From positions 193,465 through 257,464 of the forward strand of contig CALODT010000004.1 in NCBI GenBank assembly GCA_942492205.1: a stretch of 64,000 nucleotides of DNA, in the 5' to 3' direction. The position numbers were made by a program, and so were the translations under genes. The first letter of the stretch is position 1, and each line of letters begins with the position of its first letter. The notes below the pieces were generated by a model. The model made no database searches, was not told the origin of the DNA, and was given only the letters and a program-made list of their open reading frames with translations. Below are positions 1-9,192 of the stretch, piece after piece. The stretch is from UBA1847 sp942492205 (GTDB lineage Bacteria > Pseudomonadota > Gammaproteobacteria > Steroidobacterales > Woeseiaceae).

Positions 1-3
1 TGA

Positions 4-591
4 TTACTTGATGCGGTCGATACGGACCCGGCCTTTCTCGCCGTCCACCTGCATCTTGTAGCCGAAAAAGTCCTTGGTGATCGTGACGTCGAATTCGCAT
101 TCCCTGTAGCGCAGGCGCTTGTCACTCACCTGCTTCCACACCTGGCCGTTGTCGAACACAAAGTAATACTTCTTGCGCGCGTCTTTTTCGCAGCGTGTCA
201 CCCTGGCGCGCACCAGCAGTTCATCTTGCTCGTCGGTGGTCGATCGTGGCACCGTCTCGGCATCGATGTCATCGAGCGTTTTCGGGGCCACCGGCGCTGG
301 CTTGGGCGCTCTAACAGGGGCCGGCTCTTGCGCTGCGGTTATGACGGCTGCTGCCTTTGCGGGCGGCGCTGCAACCGGTTCGGGCTCGGTGATCGGTGCC
401 AATACCGGGGCGTCACGACCGGCAAGCTGGTCATAGCACGCCAGCCGCTCAGTGGCTTCTGCGACAGACGCACAGCGCTGCAATTCACCTTGCAGCGAAT
501 CGTCCGCGCGCGCAATTGCGGATACGCCGAGCGCAAGCATTGCGGCCGCTACCGGGCCCACCAGCAGCGCTTTTCCCGATGAAACAATCAT
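4..591 (-). CDS. Exported protein of unknown function, 195 residues
   Basis: The start is an ATG at 591 and the stop lies at 4-6, so the gene is complete. Residues 1-29 form a signal peptide (hydrophobic core LLVGPVAAAMLALGVSAIA, cut near ARA-DD). The mature N-terminus carries the pattern LQRCASVAEATERLACYD, a two-cysteine motif common at the start of small proteobacterial periplasmic proteins. A Pro/Ala-rich linker of about 50 residues follows, then a basic C-terminal domain with two more cysteines (TRCEKD and YRECEF). I infer a periplasmic protein; no enzymatic motif is visible. It lies 13 bases beyond the sulfotransferase stop in the same direction, so it may be the last gene of that transcript. 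Confidence 0.7.
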   Translation of the reverse strand: MIVSSGKALLVGPVAAAMLALGVSAIARADDSLQGELQRCASVAEATERLACYDQLAGRDAPVLAPITEPEPVAAPPAKAAAVITAAQEPAPVRAPKPAPVAPKTLDDIDAETVPRSTTDEQDELLVRARVTRCEKDARKKYYFVFDNGQVWKQVSDKRLRYRECEFDVTITKDFFGYKMQVDGEKGRVRIDRIK

Positions 592-604
592 TCCCAGCTC
601 CCGT

Positions 605-2167
605 TCATATTCTTACACCGCCCTGTTCGAGCTGCTCGCGCAGCGGCTGCAGCTGACGTTCGAACTTCTTCCACTTCTCAACCGATCGCGTATGCACTTT
701 TTCGCGAACCTGTACCGAGCTTGCCGTTGCTACCGGCGAGGCATTTTTGTCAAAGTGCAGGCAGGCCTCCTCGAACGGCAGATCCAGTTCCTGCAACAAG
801 CGTCGAGTTTCTTTCTCCGGTTCGGTAACCAGGTCTTCATAGTTTACTTCGACCAGTCGTGACCCCAGTATCTCGCGCCAATGCCGACTCAGCCGATCGT
901 AGGCCAGGTAATACCTCGCCAGGTCATCGAGCGAATAGGCGAAGCGAAAGAAAGACTGCTTATACACCGCGAAACAGGCATCCATCGGGTTCCTTCGCAG
1001 GTGCACGATCTTCGCGTCGGGCCAGGCCTTGGCGATGAAGCCAAGATACAGGACATTCTCGGGCAGCTTCTCGACAAAGTACGGCTCATCGCCCAGCCTG
1101 TGCGACACGGCCTCGACGTAGGCGCTTGCGATTGATTCGGGGTCACGCCCCGCAGCGGCTTCTATCTGCCCGGGCGTAATGCCGATCTGGTTGCCGGCCC
1201 GGGTACCGTCGCGCAGCACCATTTGCAAGAGCTGAGACTCGCCCGCGCTTTGCACCCTGGAGTGACTCGATAGGATGCGATCCGTCAGCGTTGTCCCGGT
1301 GCGCGGCAGGCCGACAACGAAGATCGGGGTCTTGGCGGTCGAGTGCGCGGACGGCTTATCGAGCAACCATTCAGCCGAACAGGTATCGACAATTGCATCC
1401 ATCAGCCCAACATCTTCCGCAACGTCATAGGGCGCGATTGATTTGACGGCATCGCCGCCCTGCTTGTAATAGCGAAACGCCTCTTCCCATCGTCCGAGGT
1501 CTTCGTATTCCTTGCCAAGCGCATAGTAGAGGTAGATGTTGTTGGCCGGCGGCGCGTCGTTCTTTCCAAGGATCTTGAGCATCTTTTTTATATGCCGGTC
1601 ATCGCTAGCGCGGCCCAGCTGCGACAGCTCGTAATGCGTTTGCTGGTGCTTAGGGTGTCTTTTCAACAGGCTTTCATAGATCTTCCTCGCTGATTCGACG
1701 TCGCCAAGGTAAACCGCGCAGGCCGCCTTGTGCGCCTGGAACACTTCGACCGCCGGCTGCAACTCGCACGCTCTCTCGTACAGGGGCCAGGCCTCCTCGT
1801 AGTGGCCCATCGCAAAATACGCCTGCCCGGCCATATCCAGATAAACCGGGCTGTTCTCCAGGCTCTGCCGGTAGCTGTTTAACAGCTCACGGGCCTCGCC
1901 GTAGCGATTCAGCAGCAGGCTCTGGCTCGCCAGCTCGATGGCGGCATCGTAGCGGCCGGAGTCTCGGGCCAGGGCTTCGCGAAACTGCGCGGCGGCGGCA
2001 TCGGCGCGGCGCGCCGCCTTGTGCATCAGGCCCATCAGGAACGGACCCTCGGGATCCGCAGGCAACAGTCGGTTTATTTCCATCGCGCACGAGCCGACGC
2101 GCGGCCAGTCCCCGGCGGCGACGGCCTGTCGCGCGGCATTCCTGAGCTGTTCAGTTGCCGGCGTCAA
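605..2167 (-). CDS. TPR-repeat sulfotransferase, second of a tandem pair
   Basis: This 520-residue protein has an N-terminal half made of tetratricopeptide repeats (about residues 10-230) and a C-terminal sulfotransferase domain. The 5'-phosphosulfate loop of PAPS-binding enzymes is visible as GLPRTGTTLTDRILSSHS, and the 3'-phosphate region as RRNPMDACFAVYKQSF. Family knowledge: such enzymes move sulfate from PAPS to a protein, sugar or small acceptor; the TPR part probably binds the acceptor. The start is a TTG directly after the TAG stop of the upstream paralogue (no spacer), suggesting translational coupling. The acceptor cannot be told from the sequence. Confidence 0.85.
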   Translation of the reverse strand: MTPATEQLRNAARQAVAAGDWPRVGSCAMEINRLLPADPEGPFLMGLMHKAARRADAAAAQFREALARDSGRYDAAIELASQSLLLNRYGEARELLNSYRQSLENSPVYLDMAGQAYFAMGHYEEAWPLYERACELQPAVEVFQAHKAACAVYLGDVESARKIYESLLKRHPKHQQTHYELSQLGRASDDRHIKKMLKILGKNDAPPANNIYLYYALGKEYEDLGRWEEAFRYYKQGGDAVKSIAPYDVAEDVGLMDAIVDTCSAEWLLDKPSAHSTAKTPIFVVGLPRTGTTLTDRILSSHSRVQSAGESQLLQMVLRDGTRAGNQIGITPGQIEAAAGRDPESIASAYVEAVSHRLGDEPYFVEKLPENVLYLGFIAKAWPDAKIVHLRRNPMDACFAVYKQSFFRFAYSLDDLARYYLAYDRLSRHWREILGSRLVEVNYEDLVTEPEKETRRLLQELDLPFEEACLHFDKNASPVATASSVQVREKVHTRSVEKWKKFERQLQPLREQLEQGGVRI

Positions 2168-3745
2168 CTAGGCTTCCGTCGCTATTCCTGCCGCCTCGAG
2201 ATGCTGTCGCAACACTTCGAGCTGCTGCTCGTAGCGTCGCCAGCGGCCGACCGACCCGGTATGGACTTTTTCCCGGACCTGTATCGAGCTTGCAGTCGTC
2301 GAAGGCGCTGCGTTCTTCTCGAAATCCAGACAGGCTTCTTCGAACTCGAGGCCAAGCCCAGCGAGCAGGCGCCGGGTCTCTGCCTCCTGGTTCGAGACCA
2401 GCGTCTCGTATTCCACCTCGACGAGTCGCTCGCCGAGCAGATCTTTCCAGTGCCGCAGCAGACGATCGTAGGCAACGTAATACTGCGCCAGGGATTCCAG
2501 GTCATACGAGTATTTGTACGCCCAGGTAAATACCTGCTTGAACATCGAGAAGCAGGCATCCATCGGATTGCGCTTCATCAACACGATCGGTTGCTCCGGC
2601 CAGGCCTTCGCGATGAAGCCCAGGTACAGAACGTTGAATGGCAGCTTGTCGATGAATATCGGCTCGTCTTTCAGGCGATACGCTACCGCATCGAGATAAC
2701 CGTCACGCAGAATCGATATGTCCTTGCTTGCCGCCGACTCCAGTATTGCAGGGTTCATCTTCTGAACGGATTCGATGCCGCTCTCCCTGCGCAAGACCAT
2801 CTGCATGAATTCCGTTTCGCCGACGCTCTGTACCGTCGAATGGCTGGCAATGATGCGCTCGGTCAGCGTCGTGCCTGTCCTTGGCAGACCCACGATAAAT
2901 AACGGCGTCTTTGGTGCCGAGCCCGGCTTCGCGGCGGAGCCAAGCCATGATGAATCACAGACTTCGATGATCTTGTCGATAATCGCGATGTCTGCTTCGA
3001 CATCGTAATCGGAGACCTTGTTTACGGCGTCTCCCCCCTGCCTGTAATAGTCGAACGCCTTGTCCCACAGCTGCAGATCCTCGTGCTCCTTGCCCAGGGC
3101 AAAGTAGAGGAACACGTTTCGTTCGGGCGGCAGATTCGTCGTGCGGAGCACATCCTCCATCTGCTCTATGTGGCGGGTGTCCTGCGCACGCTGCAATCGA
3201 GCAAGCAAATAGTGGTTTCTCTGGTGATGCGGGTTCTCGTCGAGCAGCTTCAGGTAGATCTCCTTGGCTACCTCGATCTCCCCCACGTAGGCAGCACAAG
3301 CCGCCTTGTTCGAGCGAAACAGTATGATCTCCGGCTGCAGCTCGCAGGCTTTTACATACAGCGGCCAGGCGCGTTCCGGCATGCCGATCTCAGTGAAAAC
3401 CGTCCCGGCCATATCCAGGTACTTGGGGCTGTTGTCGAGCGCACTTTCATACCGGGAAAGCAGCGCCTCCACTTCGGCATTGCGTCGCGCCATTGAGAGC
3501 TGACTGGCCAGTTCAATAGCGGCGTCGTAACGTTTGTCATCGAGCCGCAGCGCGGTTTCGAAAGCGGCAATCGACCTTTTCGGATGCTCGCTCGCTTTCT
3601 CAACCAGCCCCAGCAAAAAATAGCCCTCGGGCTCGTCCTTCGATCGGCCCAGAATTCCTTTCGCGCATACGTCGACCGTCGACCAGTCCTGTATGGCCAA
3701 TGCCTTGCGGCCCGCAACGCTCAGGTTCTGTATTTCCGTATTCAT
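2168..3745 (-). CDS. TPR-repeat sulfotransferase, first of a tandem pair
   Basis: I prefer the ATG at 3745 (MNTEIQNLSVAGRK) over an in-frame TTG nine codons upstream. The architecture matches the downstream gene: TPR repeats over roughly the first 240 residues, then a sulfotransferase domain with GLPRTGTTLTERIIASHS and KRNPMDACFSMFKQVF. The two proteins align along their whole length, including the shared C-terminal motif ASSIQVREKVHT, so the pair arose by tandem duplication. No gene supplying PAPS (cysC, cysN, cysD) is nearby. The substrate is unknown. Confidence 0.85.
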   Translation of the reverse strand: MNTEIQNLSVAGRKALAIQDWSTVDVCAKGILGRSKDEPEGYFLLGLVEKASEHPKRSIAAFETALRLDDKRYDAAIELASQLSMARRNAEVEALLSRYESALDNSPKYLDMAGTVFTEIGMPERAWPLYVKACELQPEIILFRSNKAACAAYVGEIEVAKEIYLKLLDENPHHQRNHYLLARLQRAQDTRHIEQMEDVLRTTNLPPERNVFLYFALGKEHEDLQLWDKAFDYYRQGGDAVNKVSDYDVEADIAIIDKIIEVCDSSWLGSAAKPGSAPKTPLFIVGLPRTGTTLTERIIASHSTVQSVGETEFMQMVLRRESGIESVQKMNPAILESAASKDISILRDGYLDAVAYRLKDEPIFIDKLPFNVLYLGFIAKAWPEQPIVLMKRNPMDACFSMFKQVFTWAYKYSYDLESLAQYYVAYDRLLRHWKDLLGERLVEVEYETLVSNQEAETRRLLAGLGLEFEEACLDFEKNAAPSTTASSIQVREKVHTGSVGRWRRYEQQLEVLRQHLEAAGIATEA

Positions 3746-3826
3746 CGCGGTAATCTGACACTGTTCGGCCAATGAATCAATTGGCGCTATACTGCGTCGC
3801 GATACTCATCACCGATTGGACAAGGT

Positions 3827-4792
3827 ATGCAAAATTCCGACGCATCATCCGTAGGCAGAAGCTGGGACGCGTTCTGGCAAGGCACCGGCGATTCGGGAGC
3901 GTTCGCGGGCGGCGGCGTTGCACATCCATCCATCAAACTGTTCTGGAGCGAGTTCTTTCGCACGGTAAAAGCAGACTACGCGACGCCGACGTTGATTGAC
4001 GTTGCCGCCGGCAACGGCGCGCTGGTCGACCTGGCATTGCAGGTACTCGGCAACGAACCACGCGCATACACCTGTGTCGATGTGTCTGCTGCAGCGATCA
4101 ACAACGTCGAGCATCGTTTTCCAGGCGTCAACGGGATCGTTGCCGATGCGGCGTCCATTCCCCTGGACGACCAGGCGTTCGATATCGCGATGAGTCAGTT
4201 CGGCGTCGAGTATGCCGGGACGGCCGCTTTCGCAGAAGCGGCAAGACTGGTTGCGCCTGGCGGACAGCTGGCGCTTATGCTGCATATTGAGAACGGCAGC
4301 ATACACAAGGAATGCGCCGACAGCCTTGCCGCAATCGAACAGCTGCAAGCGTCCGGATTCGTGCCACTGTCAATCGAGTTCTTCAAGGCCGGCTTTGCTG
4401 CAGTTCGCGGTGCCGATCGAGCACCTTACGACGCGGCCGGGGCAAAGCTGGCACCGGCCATCGACGCCGCAGAGTCCATCATGTCGGAATACGGCGAGGA
4501 GGTTGCCGGCGAGACCATCGCACGCCTGTACAGTGACGTCGGCCAGATTCACAGCAAGCTGCCCAATTACGATGCGGACGAGGTGCTGGGCTGGCTGAAT
4601 ACGATGGATGCCGAGCTCGAAGCCTACAAGGGCAGAATGACCTCGATGCTCAATGCGGCAATCACACATACCGCCTTCGACACCTTGCGTGGGGACCTCA
4701 TAGCGGCCGGACTGACGCCTGTGACGGCGGCACCGCTGATCGCCGAAGAGAGCGAGCTGCCGCTGGCCTGGGTGCTGGTGGCAAAACGCTAG
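3827..4792 (+). CDS. Class I SAM-dependent methyltransferase
   Basis: This 321-residue protein begins at an ATG at 3827. A Rossmann methyltransferase core is recognisable: motif I as LIDVAAGNGALVDLAL, an acidic residue ending strand 2 in YTCVDVSAAAI, and motif III as DIAMSQFGVEYAG. The region fits a Methyltransf_11/25-type domain over residues 40-160; the C-terminal half is helical and not recognised. The gene is transcribed away from the sulfotransferases, and its start lies about 80 bases from theirs, so the two transcripts diverge from this gap. The acceptor substrate is unknown. Confidence 0.8.
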   Translation: MQNSDASSVGRSWDAFWQGTGDSGAFAGGGVAHPSIKLFWSEFFRTVKADYATPTLIDVAAGNGALVDLALQVLGNEPRAYTCVDVSAAAINNVEHRFPGVNGIVADAASIPLDDQAFDIAMSQFGVEYAGTAAFAEAARLVAPGGQLALMLHIENGSIHKECADSLAAIEQLQASGFVPLSIEFFKAGFAAVRGADRAPYDAAGAKLAPAIDAAESIMSEYGEEVAGETIARLYSDVGQIHSKLPNYDADEVLGWLNTMDAELEAYKGRMTSMLNAAITHTAFDTLRGDLIAAGLTPVTAAPLIAEESELPLAWVLVAKR

Positions 4793-4853
4793 CTCGGCAG
4801 CCGCCGCAGCTGCAATCCGCTTCCCGCCGAATCACCGTCCATTTGTTCCAGGC

Positions 4854-4885
4854 AAAAAAGAAGGGCCGCTAATGCGGCCCTTCCT
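4854..4885. terminator. Bidirectional intrinsic terminator
   Basis: A perfect 9-base stem (4861-4869 with 4874-4882) closes a TAAT loop. It is preceded by an A-run (4854-4859) that becomes a U-run when read from the minus strand, and followed by a T-containing stretch. It sits between two convergent genes, the methyltransferase and the TonB-dependent receptor, and can end both transcripts. Confidence 0.85.
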
Positions 4886-4911
4886 TGTACTGCTATCAGA
4901 CCAGGTCTGAC

Positions 4912-7854
4912 TTATTCAAACGTCTGCGTTAGACGAATGTAATAACCGCGACCGAACAGGCGATAGGTTGCCTGGTCCGTGTTGGCGTTGAAGCCCGTGT
5001 CGATGTACGGCGGCTCTTCGTCGGTGATGTTCGTGAAACCAGCGGCGATGTTCGTGCCGTAGTCTTCGAACGTGTAGTCAACAACGATGTCGTGGTACAG
5101 GAACGAGTCGACCTTCTGTATGTAAGAGCCATCCGGAAGGTTGTTGCTCGGATCACCGTCGCTGTCGCAGTTACAGAACGTATCTGCATCGACCGCGCTG
5201 ATGTACTCACCGAGATAGCCTACTGACAGGTTGTTACGCGCCCATTGCAGCGAGTAGTTGAACTTGTTGTCAGCGTAGCCACCACCGTCTTCAGCCGTCG
5301 GGTCGGTGTAACGACCGGACAGATCTTCTTCCGGTGCACCCGGGTTCGCAACCTTGGTACGCTCGAGCAGATGCGTCCAGAGCAGCGAAGCCTGCCAGCT
5401 GCCCATGTCGTTATCCATCGCCCAGCGAATCTCGGTATCCACACCCTTGGCACCCTGGTCCGCAACGTTGATGCTACCGTCAATGATGTTATTGATCGTG
5501 TAGTTCGGGTTACGGGTGATGAGCGCGCAGGCCGCCGGATTCTGGTTCACGTAGCAATCGTTCAACGTGAAGTCCACACCGAGTGAGCTGATGCCGTCTT
5601 CGATCTGGACGGACCAGTAGTCGACGATAAACGTCAGGTCGTTCTCACCGAATTCCGGACTCCATACCGCGCCAGCCGTGAAGGTGTCACCGGTCTCAGG
5701 AATGAGATTCGGGTTACCACCGACCTTCGAGTTCACCTGGTTGTCCAGCTGCGGAGCAATCTGGGCACAGCCTGGTGAGTTCGCGAAGTTGGCCGCATTA
5801 CACGGGTCCGAGAAGGTCGGGAAGCTGTCAACCTGGCCACCGAAGAGGTCGCTGATGGTCGGCGCACGGAAGATCGTACCTGCCGTAGCGCGCAGTTTCA
5901 GGGCATCAAGCGCCTGGAACTCCACACCAAACTGCCAGGTGGTGTCACCGTCAAACGCGTTCCAGTCGTCGTAGCGGACGCCGGCTTTCAGGTCCAGAGA
6001 CTGCGTGCCGTTGTCCATAACCGGAGCAAGTACCTCACCGAAGATGCTGGTGTTGTACAGGGAGCCCTTGGTGCCTGCGCCCACGTTACCCGTTGCAGCG
6101 CCCGTTACCTTGGCTGAATCAGGATTGTAGGTGTACTGCTGTCCCCAGTAACCAAGACCAACCGCCCAACCAAGCTCGCCGCCCTGCAGCTCCATCGCGG
6201 AACCGGCAATGCTGGCGCCGGCTGTCTGCATGGTCGTCTGGAAGGTGTCGATCAGGTTAACCTGGACATAGTCGACCATATCCTGCGTCAACGTCGTCGT
6301 GACGGGCTGACTCGTTACCGGATCAACTTCGCCGCCGCCAAACAGGTTCATCGGTACGCAACCGGTGATCAGTGTAGCGGGGTTTACGCCGGCTGGATTG
6401 GTTGCGTCAGGAAGCGCATAGCACTCAGGCTGGCCGTCACCATCGAGGTCCGCTGAGGGCCCCAAAGCGTTAAAGAGCCGCGCGCCCGAGAACTGGCCGC
6501 CGTCAACGTCGGTACGACTGCGGTAACCACTGTTGTAGTGGATCTCCCAGTCCATGTCGTTGGCAAACGTGCCTTCGAGGCCTGCTGCAACCTGGATCTG
6601 CGTGATGTCCTGCGTGAAGTTACGCGTGGTCTCAATCATGCGACGACGCGGCTGTACAACAGGCTCGTAAACCAGAGACGTTCCATTAGCTGCGTTGTAA
6701 GCGTCAACCGCACGGCGCAGGTAGTAGCTGTTCTCCGAGACACCTTCGTAAGCAACCGTCGTGCCGGAAACCGGATCGTCGTAGAAGCCGTTGTAGTACG
6801 GATCGCCGCCGGTGTACGGCAGCGGCGCGAGAACCTGTTCCGACTTGCGGAAGTTACCGCGAACCGAAACGTTAAACCGCACGGTATCGGTAACGTCGAA
6901 ATGCGCTTCCGAGAACAGGTTGGTGCGCTCGTACGGCGTCTGGATGTAGTTGACCGGCGCGTAGTTGTACGTCGGTGCTGCACCCGAGGCCATCAGGCCC
7001 ACTTCGTAGGGCTGTGATGCAGCGCTACCAATGTGGAAGAGACCCTGGTTCAGGAACGGCAGGCGGCTCTGCGGTACACGAGACGATCCGATCGGGTAGC
7101 AACCCGTCGGGTACGGCTGTGTCAGCGTGTTTTCGCAGCCTTCCGGATAGATGTAGTAGGAATTCTGGAAGTACTCCCACGGTGCATCACTCTGGAACGC
7201 CGGTGACTGGTCAACAAACTCAGCACCGAAAACAACGTTGCCGCTGTCGAACGTCTTACCGGCGATCAGGCCGATCGTATTCTGGGCACCGTCACCCATG
7301 TCGAAGAAGTCAGCGTTCTGAAGGTTAACCTCCAGGCCGTTGAAGTCACGACGCGTGATGATGTTCACAACGCCTGCAACGGCGTCAGCACCGTATACAG
7401 CGGAGGCGCCGTCTTTCAGGATCTCGACGCGCTCGATCATGTTGGCCGGGATGGTCTGGTAGTCACCGCCGTCAACCGTACGCATGCCGTTAACCAGCGT
7501 CAGCGTGCGATCAACGCCCATGCCGCGCAGGTCGATCTGTACCGAACCGTTACCGCCGTTGTTGGTCGTGGTGCCGATTGGCGAACCGGACATGGACGGC
7601 ATGCGCTGCAGGAGGTTACCGACGTCGGTAATACCCTGTGCGAGAAGGACTTCACGATCGATGACCGTGACTGGACTAGCACTATCGATGTCCGCGCGCT
7701 TAATGCGTGAACCCGTAGTGATAATCTCCTCAATTGCTACTTCCTGGTCTGCGCCTTGTGCCAGAGCACCTGGTGCAAAACCTACAGCGAGTGCGCCGGC
7801 GCCCATTCCAAGGCCCAGACGAACTGCGTTCTGCAGTTTGCTATTCGAAGACAT
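4912..7854 (-). CDS. TonB-dependent outer-membrane receptor
   Basis: This 980-residue protein begins at an ATG at 7854, with AAGGGGAAC as ribosome binding site on the minus strand. A signal peptide ends near GALAQG. A TonB-box-like segment (EEIITTGSRI) precedes the plug domain, which shows the usual IDLRGMG, ERVEILKDGASAVYGADAVAGVVNIITRR signatures. The rest is a long beta-barrel ending in an aromatic-rich strand (RLTQTFE). By length and plug motifs it belongs to the large receptors of marine and oligotrophic gammaproteobacteria that import oligosaccharides, peptides or other polymers in exchange for proton-motive energy through TonB-ExbBD. No degradation genes adjoin it, so the substrate stays open; the peptidase at 8287 is only a weak hint. 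Confidence 0.93.
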   Translation of the reverse strand: MSSNSKLQNAVRLGLGMGAGALAVGFAPGALAQGADQEVAIEEIITTGSRIKRADIDSASPVTVIDREVLLAQGITDVGNLLQRMPSMSGSPIGTTTNNGGNGSVQIDLRGMGVDRTLTLVNGMRTVDGGDYQTIPANMIERVEILKDGASAVYGADAVAGVVNIITRRDFNGLEVNLQNADFFDMGDGAQNTIGLIAGKTFDSGNVVFGAEFVDQSPAFQSDAPWEYFQNSYYIYPEGCENTLTQPYPTGCYPIGSSRVPQSRLPFLNQGLFHIGSAASQPYEVGLMASGAAPTYNYAPVNYIQTPYERTNLFSEAHFDVTDTVRFNVSVRGNFRKSEQVLAPLPYTGGDPYYNGFYDDPVSGTTVAYEGVSENSYYLRRAVDAYNAANGTSLVYEPVVQPRRRMIETTRNFTQDITQIQVAAGLEGTFANDMDWEIHYNSGYRSRTDVDGGQFSGARLFNALGPSADLDGDGQPECYALPDATNPAGVNPATLITGCVPMNLFGGGEVDPVTSQPVTTTLTQDMVDYVQVNLIDTFQTTMQTAGASIAGSAMELQGGELGWAVGLGYWGQQYTYNPDSAKVTGAATGNVGAGTKGSLYNTSIFGEVLAPVMDNGTQSLDLKAGVRYDDWNAFDGDTTWQFGVEFQALDALKLRATAGTIFRAPTISDLFGGQVDSFPTFSDPCNAANFANSPGCAQIAPQLDNQVNSKVGGNPNLIPETGDTFTAGAVWSPEFGENDLTFIVDYWSVQIEDGISSLGVDFTLNDCYVNQNPAACALITRNPNYTINNIIDGSINVADQGAKGVDTEIRWAMDNDMGSWQASLLWTHLLERTKVANPGAPEEDLSGRYTDPTAEDGGGYADNKFNYSLQWARNNLSVGYLGEYISAVDADTFCNCDSDGDPSNNLPDGSYIQKVDSFLYHDIVVDYTFEDYGTNIAAGFTNITDEEPPYIDTGFNANTDQATYRLFGRGYYIRLTQTFE

Positions 7855-8286
7855 TATGATGTTCCCCTTATGCTTAAAGATAAACGTTGCAAATAAAACA
7901 CAACGCCAAGCCGCATTTATACCACCTTTGTTTTAGCCAGTAAATATTCCCGGCTGTAACGCCTGAATTTTAAGGGATTACGGCGCAATCGCGGTTTTCC
8001 CCCGAATTCGGCGGCTGTTGTATCAGAAATACAACAGAAACGATTGAACGGCGCCCGGCTGGTGGCGCAGCAGCCGGCAGCTGCGCCGCGCAGGCCGCTG
8101 TTTCCGGCACCGGCAACTCACTGATTTAGCTGGGATCGTGCCGCTAGCCGGGGTCGGCCGCGCGGCATACGAAGCCTGACCCCGGTCTGCGGCTTTTATC
8201 GACGCCGCACAAACGCCTGCGGGCCAGCCCGCCCCGGCCGTACCCAAGCGGTATACGCGCTGGCTGAAGCGGGGTAAGTTACGGCC
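7855..8286. promoter_or_regulatory. Divergent intergenic region between receptor and peptidase genes
   Basis: This 432-base stretch holds no credible gene. It lies between the starts of the TonB-dependent receptor (minus) and the isoaspartyl peptidase (plus), so it must hold both promoters. The receptor side is AT-rich (about 7860-7980). A strong inverted repeat lies at 8015-8037. No confident -10/-35 pair was identified by eye. Confidence 0.5.
8015..8037. promoter_or_regulatory. Operator-like inverted repeat
   Basis: Two perfect 9-base arms (8015-8023 CTGTTGTAT and 8029-8037 ATACAACAG) flank a 5-base spacer. The composition is too AT-rich for a terminator and no T-run follows. Its position between two divergent starts suits a dimeric transcription factor site. 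The factor is unknown. Confidence 0.5.
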
Positions 8287-9177
8287 ATGTCAAATAGCAA
8301 ATCGATCTATTGCCTCGCCTTGCACGGTGGCGCCGGTGCGGTCGCCGGACGGGATTACGCGGTCACGGAGCAGCACATGCGCGAGCTCGCCAGCGACTGC
8401 GACAGCCGGCTGGCTCGAGGCCAGTCCGCACTCGATGTCGTCGAGCATGCCGTCTACGAGCTGGAAACGTCGGGGCTCTATGTTGCCGGCCGCGGCTCGG
8501 CGCCGAATACGGCAGGCCACGTCGAGCTCGATGCCTCGATCATGGATGGCAAGACACGGCGGGCAGGCGCCGTCGCGGCTTTGCGCGATTTCGTCAGTCC
8601 CGTCAACGTGGCGCGCGGTGTTATGGAAAAGACGCCGCACGTCATGCTGGCCGGGCTCGGTGCGCTGGAGTTCGGCCGCAAACAGGGTTTTGAGGAAGTG
8701 GCTGATCCCGCTGCTTATTACGTGTTGCCGGTCGGCGTTAACAGCGACGACATCCTGGACATCGCTCACGGTACCGTTGGCGCGGTCGCGCGCGACAAGT
8801 CCGGCGGCCTGGCGGCGGCTACCTCGACCGGCGGGACCTTCGGCAAGCTGCACGGCAGAATCGGAGACACACCGATGATCGGACCGGGCACCTGGGCTGA
8901 CGACGACATTGCCGTGTCCTGCACAGGCACGGGCGAACACATCATCCGCGCTGGCGGCGCGGCTGCCATCGCGTTTCGCTATCGCTCCGGCGTTGCTTTG
9001 AATATTGCCGTCAAGGAAATGCTGGATGAAGTAAAACGCCTTGGCGGCGATGCAGGCGTCATTGCCCTGACCCGCAGCGGCGAAATTGCAATGCCGTACA
9101 ACTCGGAAGGCATGAAACGGGCGTCCGTCTCCAACGACTCGGTCGAGTCAACCTATACGATCGCGACGTTTGCCTGA
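8287..9177 (+). CDS. iaaA: Isoaspartyl peptidase / plant-type L-asparaginase
   Basis: This is a 296-residue Ntn-hydrolase with the N-terminal signature ALHGGAGA and the self-cleavage site HGTVGAVARD, where Thr163 should become the catalytic nucleophile after autoproteolysis. The downstream LAAATSTGG and GDTPMIGPGTWADD blocks are typical of the family (EcAIII-like). It removes isoaspartyl residues from beta-aspartyl dipeptides and hydrolyses asparagine. There is no signal peptide, so it acts in the cytoplasm. It is followed after 15 bases by a truncated BKACE gene in the same direction. Confidence 0.9.
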   Translation: MSNSKSIYCLALHGGAGAVAGRDYAVTEQHMRELASDCDSRLARGQSALDVVEHAVYELETSGLYVAGRGSAPNTAGHVELDASIMDGKTRRAGAVAALRDFVSPVNVARGVMEKTPHVMLAGLGALEFGRKQGFEEVADPAAYYVLPVGVNSDDILDIAHGTVGAVARDKSGGLAAATSTGGTFGKLHGRIGDTPMIGPGTWADDDIAVSCTGTGEHIIRAGGAAAIAFRYRSGVALNIAVKEMLDEVKRLGGDAGVIALTRSGEIAMPYNSEGMKRASVSNDSVESTYTIATFA

Positions 9178-9192
9178 GCGACTGGAGTCGAT

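Noticed and set aside
2021..2902. A 293-residue plus-strand frame
   Set aside because: It lies wholly antisense to the two sulfotransferase genes, which have clear domains.
8023..8247. A 74-residue minus-strand gene
   Set aside because: No ribosome binding site or recognisable motif; it lies in the divergent promoter region.
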